From Nitrospirota bacterium (GTDB taxonomy: Bacteria > Nitrospirota > Nitrospiria > Nitrospirales > Nitrospiraceae), in contig JAGWTI010000009.1 in the NCBI GenBank assembly GCA_028876065.1, positions 1 to 59,588 on the forward strand: a DNA stretch of 59,588 nt. The letters are read 5' to 3'. The translations under genes were made by a program, and so were the position numbers. The notes beneath the pieces were generated by a model. It made no database searches and was not told where the DNA came from. It saw only the letters and a list, made by a program, of their open reading frames with translations. Shown here piece after piece: positions 34,847-43,563 of this stretch. Each line of letters begins with the position of its first letter. Position 1 is the first letter of the stretch.

Positions 34847-37291
34847 CTACGCCCTTGTGCCGCTGAAGTCCAGGGCTTCCCGGACTTTCAGCGCGAGCTC
34901 TTCCGGCGTAAAGGGCTTCTGCAGCAACAAGGTATCGCGGGCGGCTGAGGCCCGATGGCCGGTAGGGGCTTCGGCATAGCCGGTGAGGTAGAGCGCCTTC
35001 AGGCCGGGCCGGGCGGCCGACAACTGCATGACGAGGTCGGGCCCGCTCATGTCCGGCATCACCACATCCGTTACCAGCAGGTGAATGGTGCCGGGTTCCT
35101 GTTCCGCGAGCGTGAGGGCGGCCGGGCCGGACACGGCGTCCAAGACCGTGTAGCCGTACTGTTCGATCACCTTCCGGATCAAGGTGCGGACCACCGCATC
35201 GTCCTCCACGACCAGCACCGTTTCCGTGCCGCACGGAATGCTGCCCCCATCGGCCGCCGCCGCTTCGGCTCCGGCTTTGGCGTCCCACTGCCGAAGATAG
35301 ATCGTCACGGTCGTGCCTTGCCCCGCTTTGCTCTGGAGATCGATCGCCCCCTCGCTCTGCTTCACGATGCCGTACACCGTCGCCAGCCCCAACCCCGTGC
35401 CTTGCCCGCTCGGTTTGGTGGTAAAAAACGGCTCGAAACAATGGGCCAGGGTCTTGGCATCCATCCCGATGCCGGTGTCCTTGACCGAGAGCCGGATATA
35501 CCGGCCGGGTTTCGTGCCGGGATGTTTCCGGCTGAAGACCTGGTCCAATTCCACCTGGGCCGTCTCCAAGGTCAGGGTTCCTCCGCGCGGCATGGCATCG
35601 CGGGCGTTGACGGCCAGATTCACGATGACCTGCTCGATCTGAGTCGGGTCTTCCTGAACCACGACGGGGTCCGGCGCCAGGTTGGTGACCAGGCGAATAT
35701 GTTCTCCGAGCAAACGCCGCAACATCCTGGTCAAATCGGTGACCACGTCGTTGAGGTCCAAGGCGGCCGGCTGGCGGGACTGCTTCCGGCTGAAGGCCAG
35801 CAACTGCTGGGTCAGCGCGGTCGCCCGTTTCGTCGCCTTGCGAATCTCTTCCACGTCGCGGTAGGCCGCATCCTGCGGCGACAACGAGTTCAACAGGAAC
35901 TGGCTGTACCCGCCGATGATCGTCAGCAGGTTGTTGAAGTCGTGCGCCACCCCTCCGGCCAGCTGTCCGATCGCTTCCAGTTTCTGGGACTGCCGGAGCT
36001 GTTCTTCGCTTTCCTTCAGCGCCTTCTCCAACGCCTCCTCGCCCCACTTACGTTCCGTGATGTCGCGGAAGCTCCAGACCCGCCCCAGGATTTCGCCGCC
36101 GATCCGGTGCGGTTGCGAATAGCGCTCGAAGAGCCGGCCATCCTTGAACTCCACCACGTCGTAGCTCTCCGCGTCCGGCTGTCCGTACAGGTTTCGGACC
36201 TTGGAGAGAAACTTGGCGGAATCTTTCACCTGATCCAGCGCGAACGTCAGGACGTGGTTGTCGTTGCGGGTCGCGATGACGGAATCCGGAATCTTCCACA
36301 TTTCGATGAATTTTTGATTGCAGCAGACGATCTGCCGATTGCCGTCCACCACGCACATGCCGTCGCTGGTGGATTCCAGCGTCGCCGACAACAGGGCCTG
36401 GCTGCGGCGGAGTTCCTCTTCGGCTCGTCGCTGCACGGTGACGTCCGCAAGCCCCCACAGCAACGACGGGGTGCCCTCGAACATCAACGGCTGGATGGAC
36501 ACACGGGCCACGATCGCCCCGTGGTCCGCGCCGACGAATCCCGCCTCGTAATCCCGCACGGACCCCTGTCGGCGGAGTTCCGCCAGCAGCGCCTGTCGTT
36601 GCGCCGGCGTCCGGATGTACTCCGCCAGTTTCCGGCGAACCATCGCGTCCACCGGACACCCGAACAGCGCCCCCAACCGCTCATTGCCGAACAGGATGGT
36701 CGTGTCGGCGGCCCGGCAGAGGGCCATGGGGATCGGGCTGGCGCCCGCCAGGGCGCGGAAGAGCTCGTCCTGGTCGCGCGGCATCTCCTCTCCGCGCCGC
36801 CGTTCGGTGGCGATAAACGCCGCCAGCGTATTGGTGTTCTCCATCAAGGCCGCGGTCTGTTCGCGCGCCGTTTTGAGCTGCGCGGCGAGCTCGCTCACTT
36901 CGTCCGTCTTGTGGCCTTCCAGCCCTTTGACGAGACCGGCGATATTGGTCAATTCGGCGGAGAGGACTTGCAGCTGCTGGTCGATCAGGCTTTTTTTGAC
37001 GTCCAATTCTTTGGCGCCGGCCTCGCGCTCGGACTCCAGTTTGGACTTGGTCAGCTTGACGAGCTCCTCGGCCGACTTGGAAAGCAGGTTCGACGCCAGA
37101 TTGCCCACGCTGGCCTGGAGGGTTTCGACCACCGCGGCCATCTGGGCCTTCTGCCCCGTTTCATGCTCGCGGAGCAACCGGGTCGCCAATTCTTCGGCGG
37201 CCTTGGCCTGCTGGCGCCGCAGCGCGAGCGAAACCCCGAGGCCCAGAAGCAAACCGACCAGCAACGCCGCCGAGACGAAGGCCCACAACAT
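34847..37291 (-). CDS. RmuC-like N-terminus fused to PAS hybrid histidine kinase with receiver
   Basis: An 814-residue protein. Residues 1-28 form a membrane helix, and residues 30-170 are a coiled coil strongly resembling the start of RmuC (KKSLIDQQLQVLSAEL, GLVKGLEGHK, QLKTAREQTAAL). RmuC similarity stops at about residue 170 (ATERRRGEE), where its nuclease-like domain would begin. Two PAS domains follow (about 175-410), then HisKA with VAHDFNNLLTII (His about 445), HATPase (NLAVNARDAM, DTGIGMD, GTGLGLATVYGIV) and a receiver (VVEDDAVV, LLVTDVVMPDMSG). The start at 37291 gives the RmuC-like membrane helix directly; the TTG at 37402 adds unlikely residues. Palindromic repeats lie on both sides of the gene. 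Confidence 0.85.
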   Translation of the reverse strand: MLWAFVSAALLVGLLLGLGVSLALRRQQAKAAEELATRLLREHETGQKAQMAAVVETLQASVGNLASNLLSKSAEELVKLTKSKLESEREAGAKELDVKKSLIDQQLQVLSAELTNIAGLVKGLEGHKTDEVSELAAQLKTAREQTAALMENTNTLAAFIATERRRGEEMPRDQDELFRALAGASPIPMALCRAADTTILFGNERLGALFGCPVDAMVRRKLAEYIRTPAQRQALLAELRRQGSVRDYEAGFVGADHGAIVARVSIQPLMFEGTPSLLWGLADVTVQRRAEEELRRSQALLSATLESTSDGMCVVDGNRQIVCCNQKFIEMWKIPDSVIATRNDNHVLTFALDQVKDSAKFLSKVRNLYGQPDAESYDVVEFKDGRLFERYSQPHRIGGEILGRVWSFRDITERKWGEEALEKALKESEEQLRQSQKLEAIGQLAGGVAHDFNNLLTIIGGYSQFLLNSLSPQDAAYRDVEEIRKATKRATALTQQLLAFSRKQSRQPAALDLNDVVTDLTRMLRRLLGEHIRLVTNLAPDPVVVQEDPTQIEQVIVNLAVNARDAMPRGGTLTLETAQVELDQVFSRKHPGTKPGRYIRLSVKDTGIGMDAKTLAHCFEPFFTTKPSGQGTGLGLATVYGIVKQSEGAIDLQSKAGQGTTVTIYLRQWDAKAGAEAAAADGGSIPCGTETVLVVEDDAVVRTLIRKVIEQYGYTVLDAVSGPAALTLAEQEPGTIHLLVTDVVMPDMSGPDLVMQLSAARPGLKALYLTGYAEAPTGHRASAARDTLLLQKPFTPEELALKVREALDFSGTRA

Positions 37292-37437
37292 GGGCGGGAT
37301 TGTATCACTTGGGAAACGGAGGGGCCAGCACAGCGGAAATTTTACCGGCGCCGGACGCCTAGCGGGCTGTTGAAAAACTATTTTGAGCCCTCCGGAAACC
37401 AATCGCTCGACAGTCGAGGATGACAGGGAATTCCTCG

Positions 37438-37546
37438 CAGGATGGTCAAAAAGACCGTCCAGCGAGGAGGCGACGCGTACTCTTTGCCGTACGTGGAGCC
37501 TCCAAGCGACACGAGAACAACGCTGGCGGCCTTTTTCAACATCCGG
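37438..37546. repeat. Palindromic repeat element, copy C
   Basis: A 109-base element in the same orientation as copy A, ending at the base before the stop codon of the tRNA nucleotidyltransferase gene. Left end AGGATGGTCAAAAAGACC and right end GGCCTTTTTCAACATCC pair with a few mismatches. The interior has GCGTACTCTTTG, CGTACGTGGAGCC and CGAGAACAACGCTGG. A shorter similar end (GGGCTGTTGAAAAA) at 37364-37377 may be part of a degraded fourth copy. Confidence 0.85.
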
Positions 37547-40216
37547 CTAGGCCGAGACGAGCCGACTGGCCAAGGCTCGTTCGTCTTCGAGGGTGCGCAC
37601 CTCCCCGTTCAGCCTGGCGTCCAACAGCCGCCGGAGGATGGGCTTGTACCGAGGACCGGGCTTCAACCCCAAAGCCTTGAGATCGATGCCGGACAAGGCC
37701 GGCTTGATCCACCGGTCGGTGGCAAGGAACGCCACGACGAGCCGCTTCACCGACTCCGTCCTGGCTTTCGCGAGGAGGACCAACAGGGTTTCATCGGACA
37801 GGCCGACCAGCAGATGGTAGACCTGCGCCGGGGTCGGCGACGGCCGCGCGGCCAGCCGTCGGAGCAAGCCGTTGACGGAGACGCATCCCGCCCGCACCGC
37901 TTGCGCGACCTGCGCCGGCGCCGTGAGACGCGTGAGGGTATCCTCCACCGCCCGCTCGGGCAGCGGCTCCAGCAACGCCGTCAGGTAGACCATCCAGGGT
38001 GCCGCCCTGTGTCCCTGCGGCCAATCCAGCGCGGCAATGGCGTACCAATCCAGCGTATCCTCCACCGCGCGCACCAGCGCAGCCGTTCGGGCCGACCAGG
38101 CCAGGCGCGGATGGATGAAGCGGAGCAAATCCAATTCGGCGAGGCGTTGCAACGCTCCCCGCGGCTTCTCTTCGGACAGCAGGAGCCGCAGCTCGTCCAG
38201 CAACCGATGCCCCGACAGCCGATGGAACAGATCCATCTTGACGGCGCCCTTGATGAGGGCCAACGTCTCCTTGCCCAGACGGAATCCGAAGCGGTGTTCG
38301 AAGCGGATGGCCCGGAACACGCGGGTCGGATCCTCCACGAAGCTCAAACTGTGGAGGACGCGGATCGCCTTGTCGTGCAGATCCCGTTGCCCCCCGTAAA
38401 AGTCTTCCAGTTCTCCGAACGAGCGCTGGTTCAGCCGGATGGCCAGGGTATTGATCGTGAAGTCCCGCCGGTAGAGATCTTTTTTGATCGAGCTCTGCTC
38501 CACGGTCGGCAGCGCGGTCGGATATTCGTAATATTCCGTCCTGGCCGTGGCCACATCCACTTTCATGCCGTTCGGGAGCAGGACGAGCGCCGTGCCGAAG
38601 CGGTCGTGCGCCTTGATGCGCGCCTGCTCCTGCTTCGCCAGCGCGCGGGCAAAGGCGATCCCATCCCCTTCGATCACCACATCCAAGTCCAGGTTCTCGA
38701 TGCCCAGCAGGAGATCCCGGACGAACCCGCCCACGGCGAAGGCCGAGAGACCGAGCCGATCCGCCAGCAGCCCCGCCTCTTCCAACAGCCGGTAGACGTC
38801 GCCGGTCAGCCGTTCCTTCAGAATGGAGCGCACGTTCCGGCGTCGGGCAAAGGGGGACGGGCCTTGCCCCTCCTGCCCCTTGGCCATGGCACGAGCGGAC
38901 GCCAGCACGTCGTCGTGCAAGGCCCTGAGGAGGTCGGTCCTGGTGATCACGCCGACGACTTTGGGGGCGGCCGCCGGCCCGACCAGCACCGGCACGAACC
39001 GCTGGTTGCGCTCGATCATCTGCTGCTCGATCTCGCGAAAGGGCGTGGCCGGATCGGCCCGATACTGGTCCGTCTGGATGAATTCCCCGACCGGCCTCTT
39101 GGCGAATCCATGGAACAGGGCCTTCTGCACGATCTCTCTCGTGATCAGGCCGCGGAACCGTTCCCGCCCGTCCAGGACCGGCAGGACATTCACGCCGTAT
39201 TTGGTCATCAGGCCTTCGGTTTCGGACACCGTCGCCTCTTGGCCGGCGGCTTTCACCGGCTTCGTCATCACGTCCTGCGCCAACAACGTGGGGCGGAACC
39301 GTTCGGCCAGCAGCTGCGCCAGCCGCTCCCGTATCTCGACGAGCGTCCGGCCCTTGACGCTGGCGGCGGCCGCCACGGCATGGCCCCCGCCCCCGAAGTC
39401 TTGCAGGATGGCTCCCACGTCGATCTCGGGGCTCCGGCTCCGCCCGATGATCTCGACCTTGTCCTCCATCGCCACGGCCGCCAGCACCGCATCCAGCCCT
39501 TCCAGTTCGGCCAGCTTGTGCACCACCTCGTCCAGATCGCCTCGGTACCGGTCGAAGGTGCTCGTGGCCAGGAGCACTTTGCGTCCGTCCAGATAATGGG
39601 GTTCGCCGTGCTGGAGCAGATCGTTCAGGATCGCGATCTGGTCCGGATCGAGCGGATGCCGCAGGGTTCCCGAAACCAGGTTCAGGTCCGCGCCGGAACG
39701 GAGCAGCCAGGCGGCGGCGTCCAGGTCCCGGGGCGTCGTCGAGGCATACGCCAGCGAGCCGGTCTCCTCATAGACCCCCAGCGCCAGCACCGTGGCTTCA
39801 AACGGGCTGAGCGTCAGCTCTTTCTCCCTCAGACGTTCGATGAGCAAGGTCGTGGTCGCGCCGACCGATTCCACCACCTGCAGGTCGGCACGCCAGGGCG
39901 CCTGGTCGGGCGCCCGCCCGCCCCCCTGATGATGATCGTAGACGTGGATCGACAAGCCGGGCCTTCCACAGAGGGCCTGCAACGGGCCGAGGCGAGACGA
40001 CTCATGCGTATCCACCAGGACCAGCCTGGTGACGGCCTCTAGGTTCACCTCCTTCAGCCTGGTCAGCCCGAGGTCATGGACGGCCAGAAAGCTGCGGACC
40101 GCCTCCTGGGCTCCGGCCGGCAAGACCAGCATGGCTCCTGGATAGAGCTTCCGCGCCGCGACCATGGAAGCCAACCCGTCGAAATCCGCATTGAGATGGG
40201 TGGTGATAAGGTCCAC
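37547..40216 (-). CDS. DHH/CBS/tRNA nucleotidyltransferase fusion (CCA- or A-adding type)
   Basis: An 889-residue multidomain protein. A DHH phosphoesterase domain (1-~310) has THLNADFDGLAS, VDTHESS and YDHHQGGG; the usual DHH is altered to NADFD/YDHH, and DHHA1 has GGGGHAVAAAAS. Two CBS domains follow (about 315-440), then a class II nucleotidyltransferase head with GGFVRDLLLG and DLDVVIEGDG (about 495-520) and RRDFTINTLAI, then the tRNA-binding tail (DPTRVFRAIRFEHRFG). Proteins of this layout in deep-branching bacteria are A-adding enzymes for the tRNA 3' end. CBS domains suggest adenylate control. It is last in the long minus-strand run. Confidence 0.9.
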   Translation of the reverse strand: MDLITTHLNADFDGLASMVAARKLYPGAMLVLPAGAQEAVRSFLAVHDLGLTRLKEVNLEAVTRLVLVDTHESSRLGPLQALCGRPGLSIHVYDHHQGGGRAPDQAPWRADLQVVESVGATTTLLIERLREKELTLSPFEATVLALGVYEETGSLAYASTTPRDLDAAAWLLRSGADLNLVSGTLRHPLDPDQIAILNDLLQHGEPHYLDGRKVLLATSTFDRYRGDLDEVVHKLAELEGLDAVLAAVAMEDKVEIIGRSRSPEIDVGAILQDFGGGGHAVAAAASVKGRTLVEIRERLAQLLAERFRPTLLAQDVMTKPVKAAGQEATVSETEGLMTKYGVNVLPVLDGRERFRGLITREIVQKALFHGFAKRPVGEFIQTDQYRADPATPFREIEQQMIERNQRFVPVLVGPAAAPKVVGVITRTDLLRALHDDVLASARAMAKGQEGQGPSPFARRRNVRSILKERLTGDVYRLLEEAGLLADRLGLSAFAVGGFVRDLLLGIENLDLDVVIEGDGIAFARALAKQEQARIKAHDRFGTALVLLPNGMKVDVATARTEYYEYPTALPTVEQSSIKKDLYRRDFTINTLAIRLNQRSFGELEDFYGGQRDLHDKAIRVLHSLSFVEDPTRVFRAIRFEHRFGFRLGKETLALIKGAVKMDLFHRLSGHRLLDELRLLLSEEKPRGALQRLAELDLLRFIHPRLAWSARTAALVRAVEDTLDWYAIAALDWPQGHRAAPWMVYLTALLEPLPERAVEDTLTRLTAPAQVAQAVRAGCVSVNGLLRRLAARPSPTPAQVYHLLVGLSDETLLVLLAKARTESVKRLVVAFLATDRWIKPALSGIDLKALGLKPGPRYKPILRRLLDARLNGEVRTLEDERALASRLVSA

Positions 40217-40273
40217 CGGGACATTCTAACAGGATTGGGCCCGGCCGTTAAGAATCTCCTGGTCCGGTCTGCG

Positions 40274-41035
40274 TCAGCGGACGTCCTGAAAGAACGCGCG
40301 GGGCAGGATGGGCAGTCGGAATTGCACGTGCAGGATGATCAGGAGGACGCGGATAAAGGACCGCCAGACGCCCATCTGCACGAACTTGCGCGAGTCGGTG
40401 AGCACCGGCGGGTCGAGCAGGATCGGCCTCGTCACGCGAAGCAGCCTCTCGCCGAAGGCCACGTCTTCGAGGATCGGCCGATCGGGAAACCCGCCCAACC
40501 GCTCGAAGAGCGAGCGCCGCACGAACAGCGCTTGGTCCCCGTAGATGATGCGGGACCGGAGGCAGCGGACGTTATCCAGGCAGGAGATCAGCGCCAGGCG
40601 CCAGTCCGATCCGGAGAATCGGTGCCGGAACCCACCGGCCTGAACCAGCCCGTCCCGCTCCATCCCGTTGAGCCTGACGATCGCCCCCTCGGGCAAGAAG
40701 GTATCGGCATGGAGAAACAGCAGGATCTCCCCTGCCGCTTGCTTGGCGCCGGCGTTCATCTGAGATGCCCGCCCTTTGGGAGCGGACAGCAACACACGTG
40801 ACGCGCGAAGCGTATCCCGTGAAGCGTCCGGCGAGCGACGAGCGACGAGAGACGAACGACGCGACTCGGACTCGCCCGCGCCGAATCCGAAGGATTCGGC
40901 GATGCTGCGAGTCCGGTCGGTGCTGCCCCCGTCCACCACGATCACTTCATAGTCGCCCGGCTGCCGCACAAGCCGGCGCAACGTCTCCGGCAGGGCCTTC
41001 TCTTCGTTATAGGCGGGGATGATGACGGAGATCAT
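40274..41035 (-). CDS. TIGR04283-type family 2 glycosyltransferase
   Basis: A 253-residue GT2 enzyme. SVIIPAYNEEKALPETL opens the nucleotide-sugar fold, VIVVDGGSTDRT and FLHADTFLP supply the metal-binding acidic motifs, GDQALFVRR and ILEDVAFGERL complete the family pattern. TIGR04283 proteins are annotated for arsenosugar synthesis in some bacteria, but no ArsM or ArsS is seen here. An insert of about 30 residues (FGAGESESRRSSLVARR onward, ending before LLSAPKGRASQMNAG) sits between core strands and is encoded by ten in-phase heptads at 40797-40866. The start codon overlaps the ferritin-like gene stop (ATGA). Confidence 0.85.
   Translation of the reverse strand: MISVIIPAYNEEKALPETLRRLVRQPGDYEVIVVDGGSTDRTRSIAESFGFGAGESESRRSSLVARRSPDASRDTLRASRVLLSAPKGRASQMNAGAKQAAGEILLFLHADTFLPEGAIVRLNGMERDGLVQAGGFRHRFSGSDWRLALISCLDNVRCLRSRIIYGDQALFVRRSLFERLGGFPDRPILEDVAFGERLLRVTRPILLDPPVLTDSRKFVQMGVWRSFIRVLLIILHVQFRLPILPRAFFQDVR
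40797..40866. repeat. Ten in-phase heptads inside the glycosyltransferase gene
   Basis: The plus strand reads CGTGACG, CGCGAAG, CGTATCC, CGTGAAG, CGTCCGG, CGAGCGA, CGAGCGA, CGAGAGA, CGAACGA, CGCGACT. Each unit starts with CG. The frame stays open, adding an Arg/Ser-rich loop. CGTGAAG is the complement of the unit tandemly repeated at 13245-13335. Confidence 0.85.
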
Positions 41036-41694
41036 GGGGCGGCTCTCGGCAACCGGCGTTCGACTGCCAGCCACGCGGGCAGGTAGCGCTTGGCGTCGTC
41101 CGTCCAGGCGGTCGGCTCTTCCCCGATGGACTCGAATAGGTTCTGCAGCGTCGCCACCATGGCTTCGATCAGCGCCACATATTCCAGCGCGCGGGGGCGG
41201 AGCGCCTCCGGGTCCGTGTCCCCTCCTGCAATGGCCCGCTCCAAGGCGCGGCAGCCGAAGGCATAGTGAGCCTCTTCCTGATGGATGAGGATGCGGCGCA
41301 AGCGGCCGAATGGCGCGTCGCGCTTCGCCAGTCCTGCTTCGACCCGCTTGAGGATCGCCTCCCCCAGCCCTTCCAGGATGATCTGCTCCGCCAGCAACGT
41401 TTCCACCCAATCCCGTCTCGCCACCGCGGCCTCCAATCGCCGGCGGTAGGCTTCGAGTGCCGGCAGCAAGGGGCATGCGCCAAGATGTTTGGGAGACAGC
41501 CAGGCAATCGCGCCGTGAAACACGAGGGCATGGGTCGCTTCCTGCCGGGCCTGGCTCAACAGGAACCGCCTCGGACCCGGCTCCGGAGCCAACGTCGCCT
41601 GCCACTGCGCACAGTCCCGCGCGAGCAGTTCGCCGTGCGCCAGAAACTGCAGCAAGCGGGCGATCGGCACCCGTTCGTCAGGGCCCACCAGCAT
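41032..41694 (-). CDS. Ferritin-like di-iron protein
   Basis: A 220-residue helical protein with a four-helix-bundle metal pattern: SQARQEATHAL (ExxH) near residue 52, EQIILEGLGE near 103 and HQEEAHYAFG (ExxH) near 138. These are the spaced Glu/His ligands expected for a non-haem di-iron carboxylate site. It may be an oxygenase or peroxidase-like enzyme rather than a storage ferritin. No signal peptide. Translationally coupled to the glycosyltransferase and 63 bases after the DUF547 gene. Confidence 0.72.
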   Translation of the reverse strand: MLVGPDERVPIARLLQFLAHGELLARDCAQWQATLAPEPGPRRFLLSQARQEATHALVFHGAIAWLSPKHLGACPLLPALEAYRRRLEAAVARRDWVETLLAEQIILEGLGEAILKRVEAGLAKRDAPFGRLRRILIHQEEAHYAFGCRALERAIAGGDTDPEALRPRALEYVALIEAMVATLQNLFESIGEEPTAWTDDAKRYLPAWLAVERRLPRAAP

Positions 41695-41706
41695 GATTCC
41701 CCCTTA

Positions 41707-41774
41707 ACGATGAAGGGTGAATGCGGAATGATGCATGGAAGAATCCGTCACCCTGCATCATTCGGCACTGTGCA
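41707..41774. repeat. Heptad repeats forming a hairpin at the DUF547 gene 3' end
   Basis: ACGATGA, AGGGTGA, ATGCGGA, ATGATGC at 41707-41734, and TGCATCA, TTCGGCA, CTGTGCA at 41754-41774. AATGATGCA (41727-41735) and TGCATCATT (41754-41762) are perfectly complementary, giving a hairpin that contains the DUF547 stop codon. The repeat encodes that protein's last residues. Confidence 0.7.
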
Positions 41775-42561
41775 TTGTTTTCGGGGCCGGACCGTTCAAT
41801 CGCCAGTCGTATTCGAGGAATTCAATGGTATAGGGCGACGATTCCAGGTCGCGCGCGAGGCCCTGGTCCGTCACATACCGCGCCACATAGCCGAGCACCG
41901 AACCGCCCTGGGCGGCAAAGTCTTTCTCGAACCACTTGAAGATCATGGAGAGGGACGCGACCCTGTTCTCCCGGTCGAATCGGTTCCTGGCTGGATCGTT
42001 GATGAACACACGGGCGCTCTCGTCCAGCTGCGCATCCAGGCGGCTTGCGTGATAGGCCTCCGACCGGAGCTTGGGACAGGAGCGAGACGCGCAGACGATC
42101 GCAAAATGCATGCGCGGATCGCGGAAATCCGGGATCAAGAGGTTTCGCTCCAAATCGTAGAGCGTGATTTTCTCCCCGCCCACCAGATAATCCCTCCCGA
42201 GAAAATACTGGTACCGGCCCGCCAGGGTGCCCGGCGAATAGCCGTCCAGGATACCCTTGATGGCGAAGGCGTTGTAGGCATTGATCCAAAAAGCCAGGCG
42301 GGCCTCGCGGGTCGGCAAGCTGTTCGGATCAATCCGGTCCAATTCCCGCAGATAGGCCTCAAGCCGACTATCGGCCGCGATACCAGGATAATTGACTACC
42401 CCGTCCATCACCTGAGCTAGCAGCAGACCATCGAAAGTCTCCTGGGAAAATCCCTGAGGAGAGAGGGGCTCCATCGGATGAAACGAGCGTGGCACTGTGG
42501 AACAGCCGGCCAGCAGGATCAATAGAACAAGGCCCGCCCTCGGAACGATCCAGCGCATCAT
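41758..42561 (-). CDS. DUF547 lipoprotein
   Basis: A 267-residue lipoprotein (LLILLAGCST, Cys about 20). The DUF547 domain covers most of the mature chain: DGVVNYPGI, LAFWINAYNAFAIKGIL, FAIVCASRSCPKL and VYINDPARNRF-like features. The Cys-rich ASRSCP and His residues are conserved in the family, which has a papain-like fold with unproven activity. The start ATG overlaps the radical SAM stop by four bases, so they are coupled. The C-terminal residues PKTMHSAE are repeat-encoded. Confidence 0.85.
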   Translation of the reverse strand: MMRWIVPRAGLVLLILLAGCSTVPRSFHPMEPLSPQGFSQETFDGLLLAQVMDGVVNYPGIAADSRLEAYLRELDRIDPNSLPTREARLAFWINAYNAFAIKGILDGYSPGTLAGRYQYFLGRDYLVGGEKITLYDLERNLLIPDFRDPRMHFAIVCASRSCPKLRSEAYHASRLDAQLDESARVFINDPARNRFDRENRVASLSMIFKWFEKDFAAQGGSVLGYVARYVTDQGLARDLESSPYTIEFLEYDWRLNGPAPKTMHSAE

Positions 42562-43559
42562 GTCGTCACCTGTGCTTGCACCGATCTCGGCGTTAGCAAG
42601 GCCGAAAGTGGGTGACGGAGTACGGATCCCACCACGCGGCTACAGAGCATGTTGCAGGACGAGCGGTTTGAGCAATTGGTGATAGCCAGCCGATCGAAGC
42701 AGGCCAGGATATCATCCAGAGAGGACTGCAACAGATTGCCGGCATGGGCCAGGGCCAGACAGGGCGCCACGTTGCCGGAGGCGTCGATGGCGATGCTGTA
42801 CCGGCCCGCGTCACAGCGATCCAAGGCCCCGCCGCTCAACCAGCGGACATTGTCCCTCAGATAGTCCCGGAAATAGCCCCTCGGCACCAAGCCGGATTCC
42901 AGCACCCGCTCGAAAACACCCGCCAACATCCGGCGATCGTACTGCAATCCCGCCTCGGCCTTCCCATACCGCTCGATGCCCCAATGGTAGGCGCCGACCA
43001 CGGGCATGAATCCATGGGCCTTGGCGAACCGCACCATGGCCTCCACTTCGTCGCGATTGGCTTCGCTGGCGATGATCGTCAGGTACTTCGGATGGGGAAA
43101 GTCTTGCAGGAGGCCGATTCCCTCCACTACATCGACGAGTTGATCCGCCCCCCTGATCCACCGGTATCGCTCCCGGTCCAACGTGTCCAGACTGACCGAG
43201 AGGTTGAGCGGCAACGCAGCCAACCGCCGGATCAACGAGGGGGTCAAGCGCGTGCCGTTGGTAATCAACGTAAGACCGAAACCCAGTTCGTGCAAGTCCT
43301 CCAGAATCTCCGGCAGGTCCCGGCGCAGCAACGGCTCCCCGCCCTGCACGAACAGGAACCGCAAACCCTCCCGGTAGAGACCGGCGAACACCCGCCGGAT
43401 GTCTTCGCGGGTCAGTTCGTACCGGCCCCGGTTCAACGGCAGGTCGCAATAGCCGCAGGCGGAGTTGCACCGGAGCGTGACCTCGAAGACCGCCAGGATC
43501 GGCCGGCCCCGGATCACGTTCAGCACCGGACGGGCGAGCGAGGCGAATGCCGGGGCCAT
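42558..43559 (-). CDS. Radical SAM protein with C-terminal Cys cluster (SPASM-like)
   Basis: A 333-residue enzyme. CNSACGYC near residue 31 is the CxxxCxxC site for the SAM-binding [4Fe-4S] cluster, FVQGGEPLLR is the GGE motif and LSVSLDTLDRERY follows the usual fold. The C-terminal part has several Cys (RCDAGRYS, APCLAL, TNCSNRSSCNMLCS) that suit an auxiliary iron-sulfur cluster as in SPASM/twitch enzymes, which modify peptides or cofactors. The substrate is unknown. Four bases after the molybdoenzyme gene and overlapping DUF547, so part of one operon. Confidence 0.87.
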   Translation of the reverse strand: MAPAFASLARPVLNVIRGRPILAVFEVTLRCNSACGYCDLPLNRGRYELTREDIRRVFAGLYREGLRFLFVQGGEPLLRRDLPEILEDLHELGFGLTLITNGTRLTPSLIRRLAALPLNLSVSLDTLDRERYRWIRGADQLVDVVEGIGLLQDFPHPKYLTIIASEANRDEVEAMVRFAKAHGFMPVVGAYHWGIERYGKAEAGLQYDRRMLAGVFERVLESGLVPRGYFRDYLRDNVRWLSGGALDRCDAGRYSIAIDASGNVAPCLALAHAGNLLQSSLDDILACFDRLAITNCSNRSSCNMLCSRVVGSVLRHPLSALLTPRSVQAQVTT

Positions 43560-43563
43560 GGGA

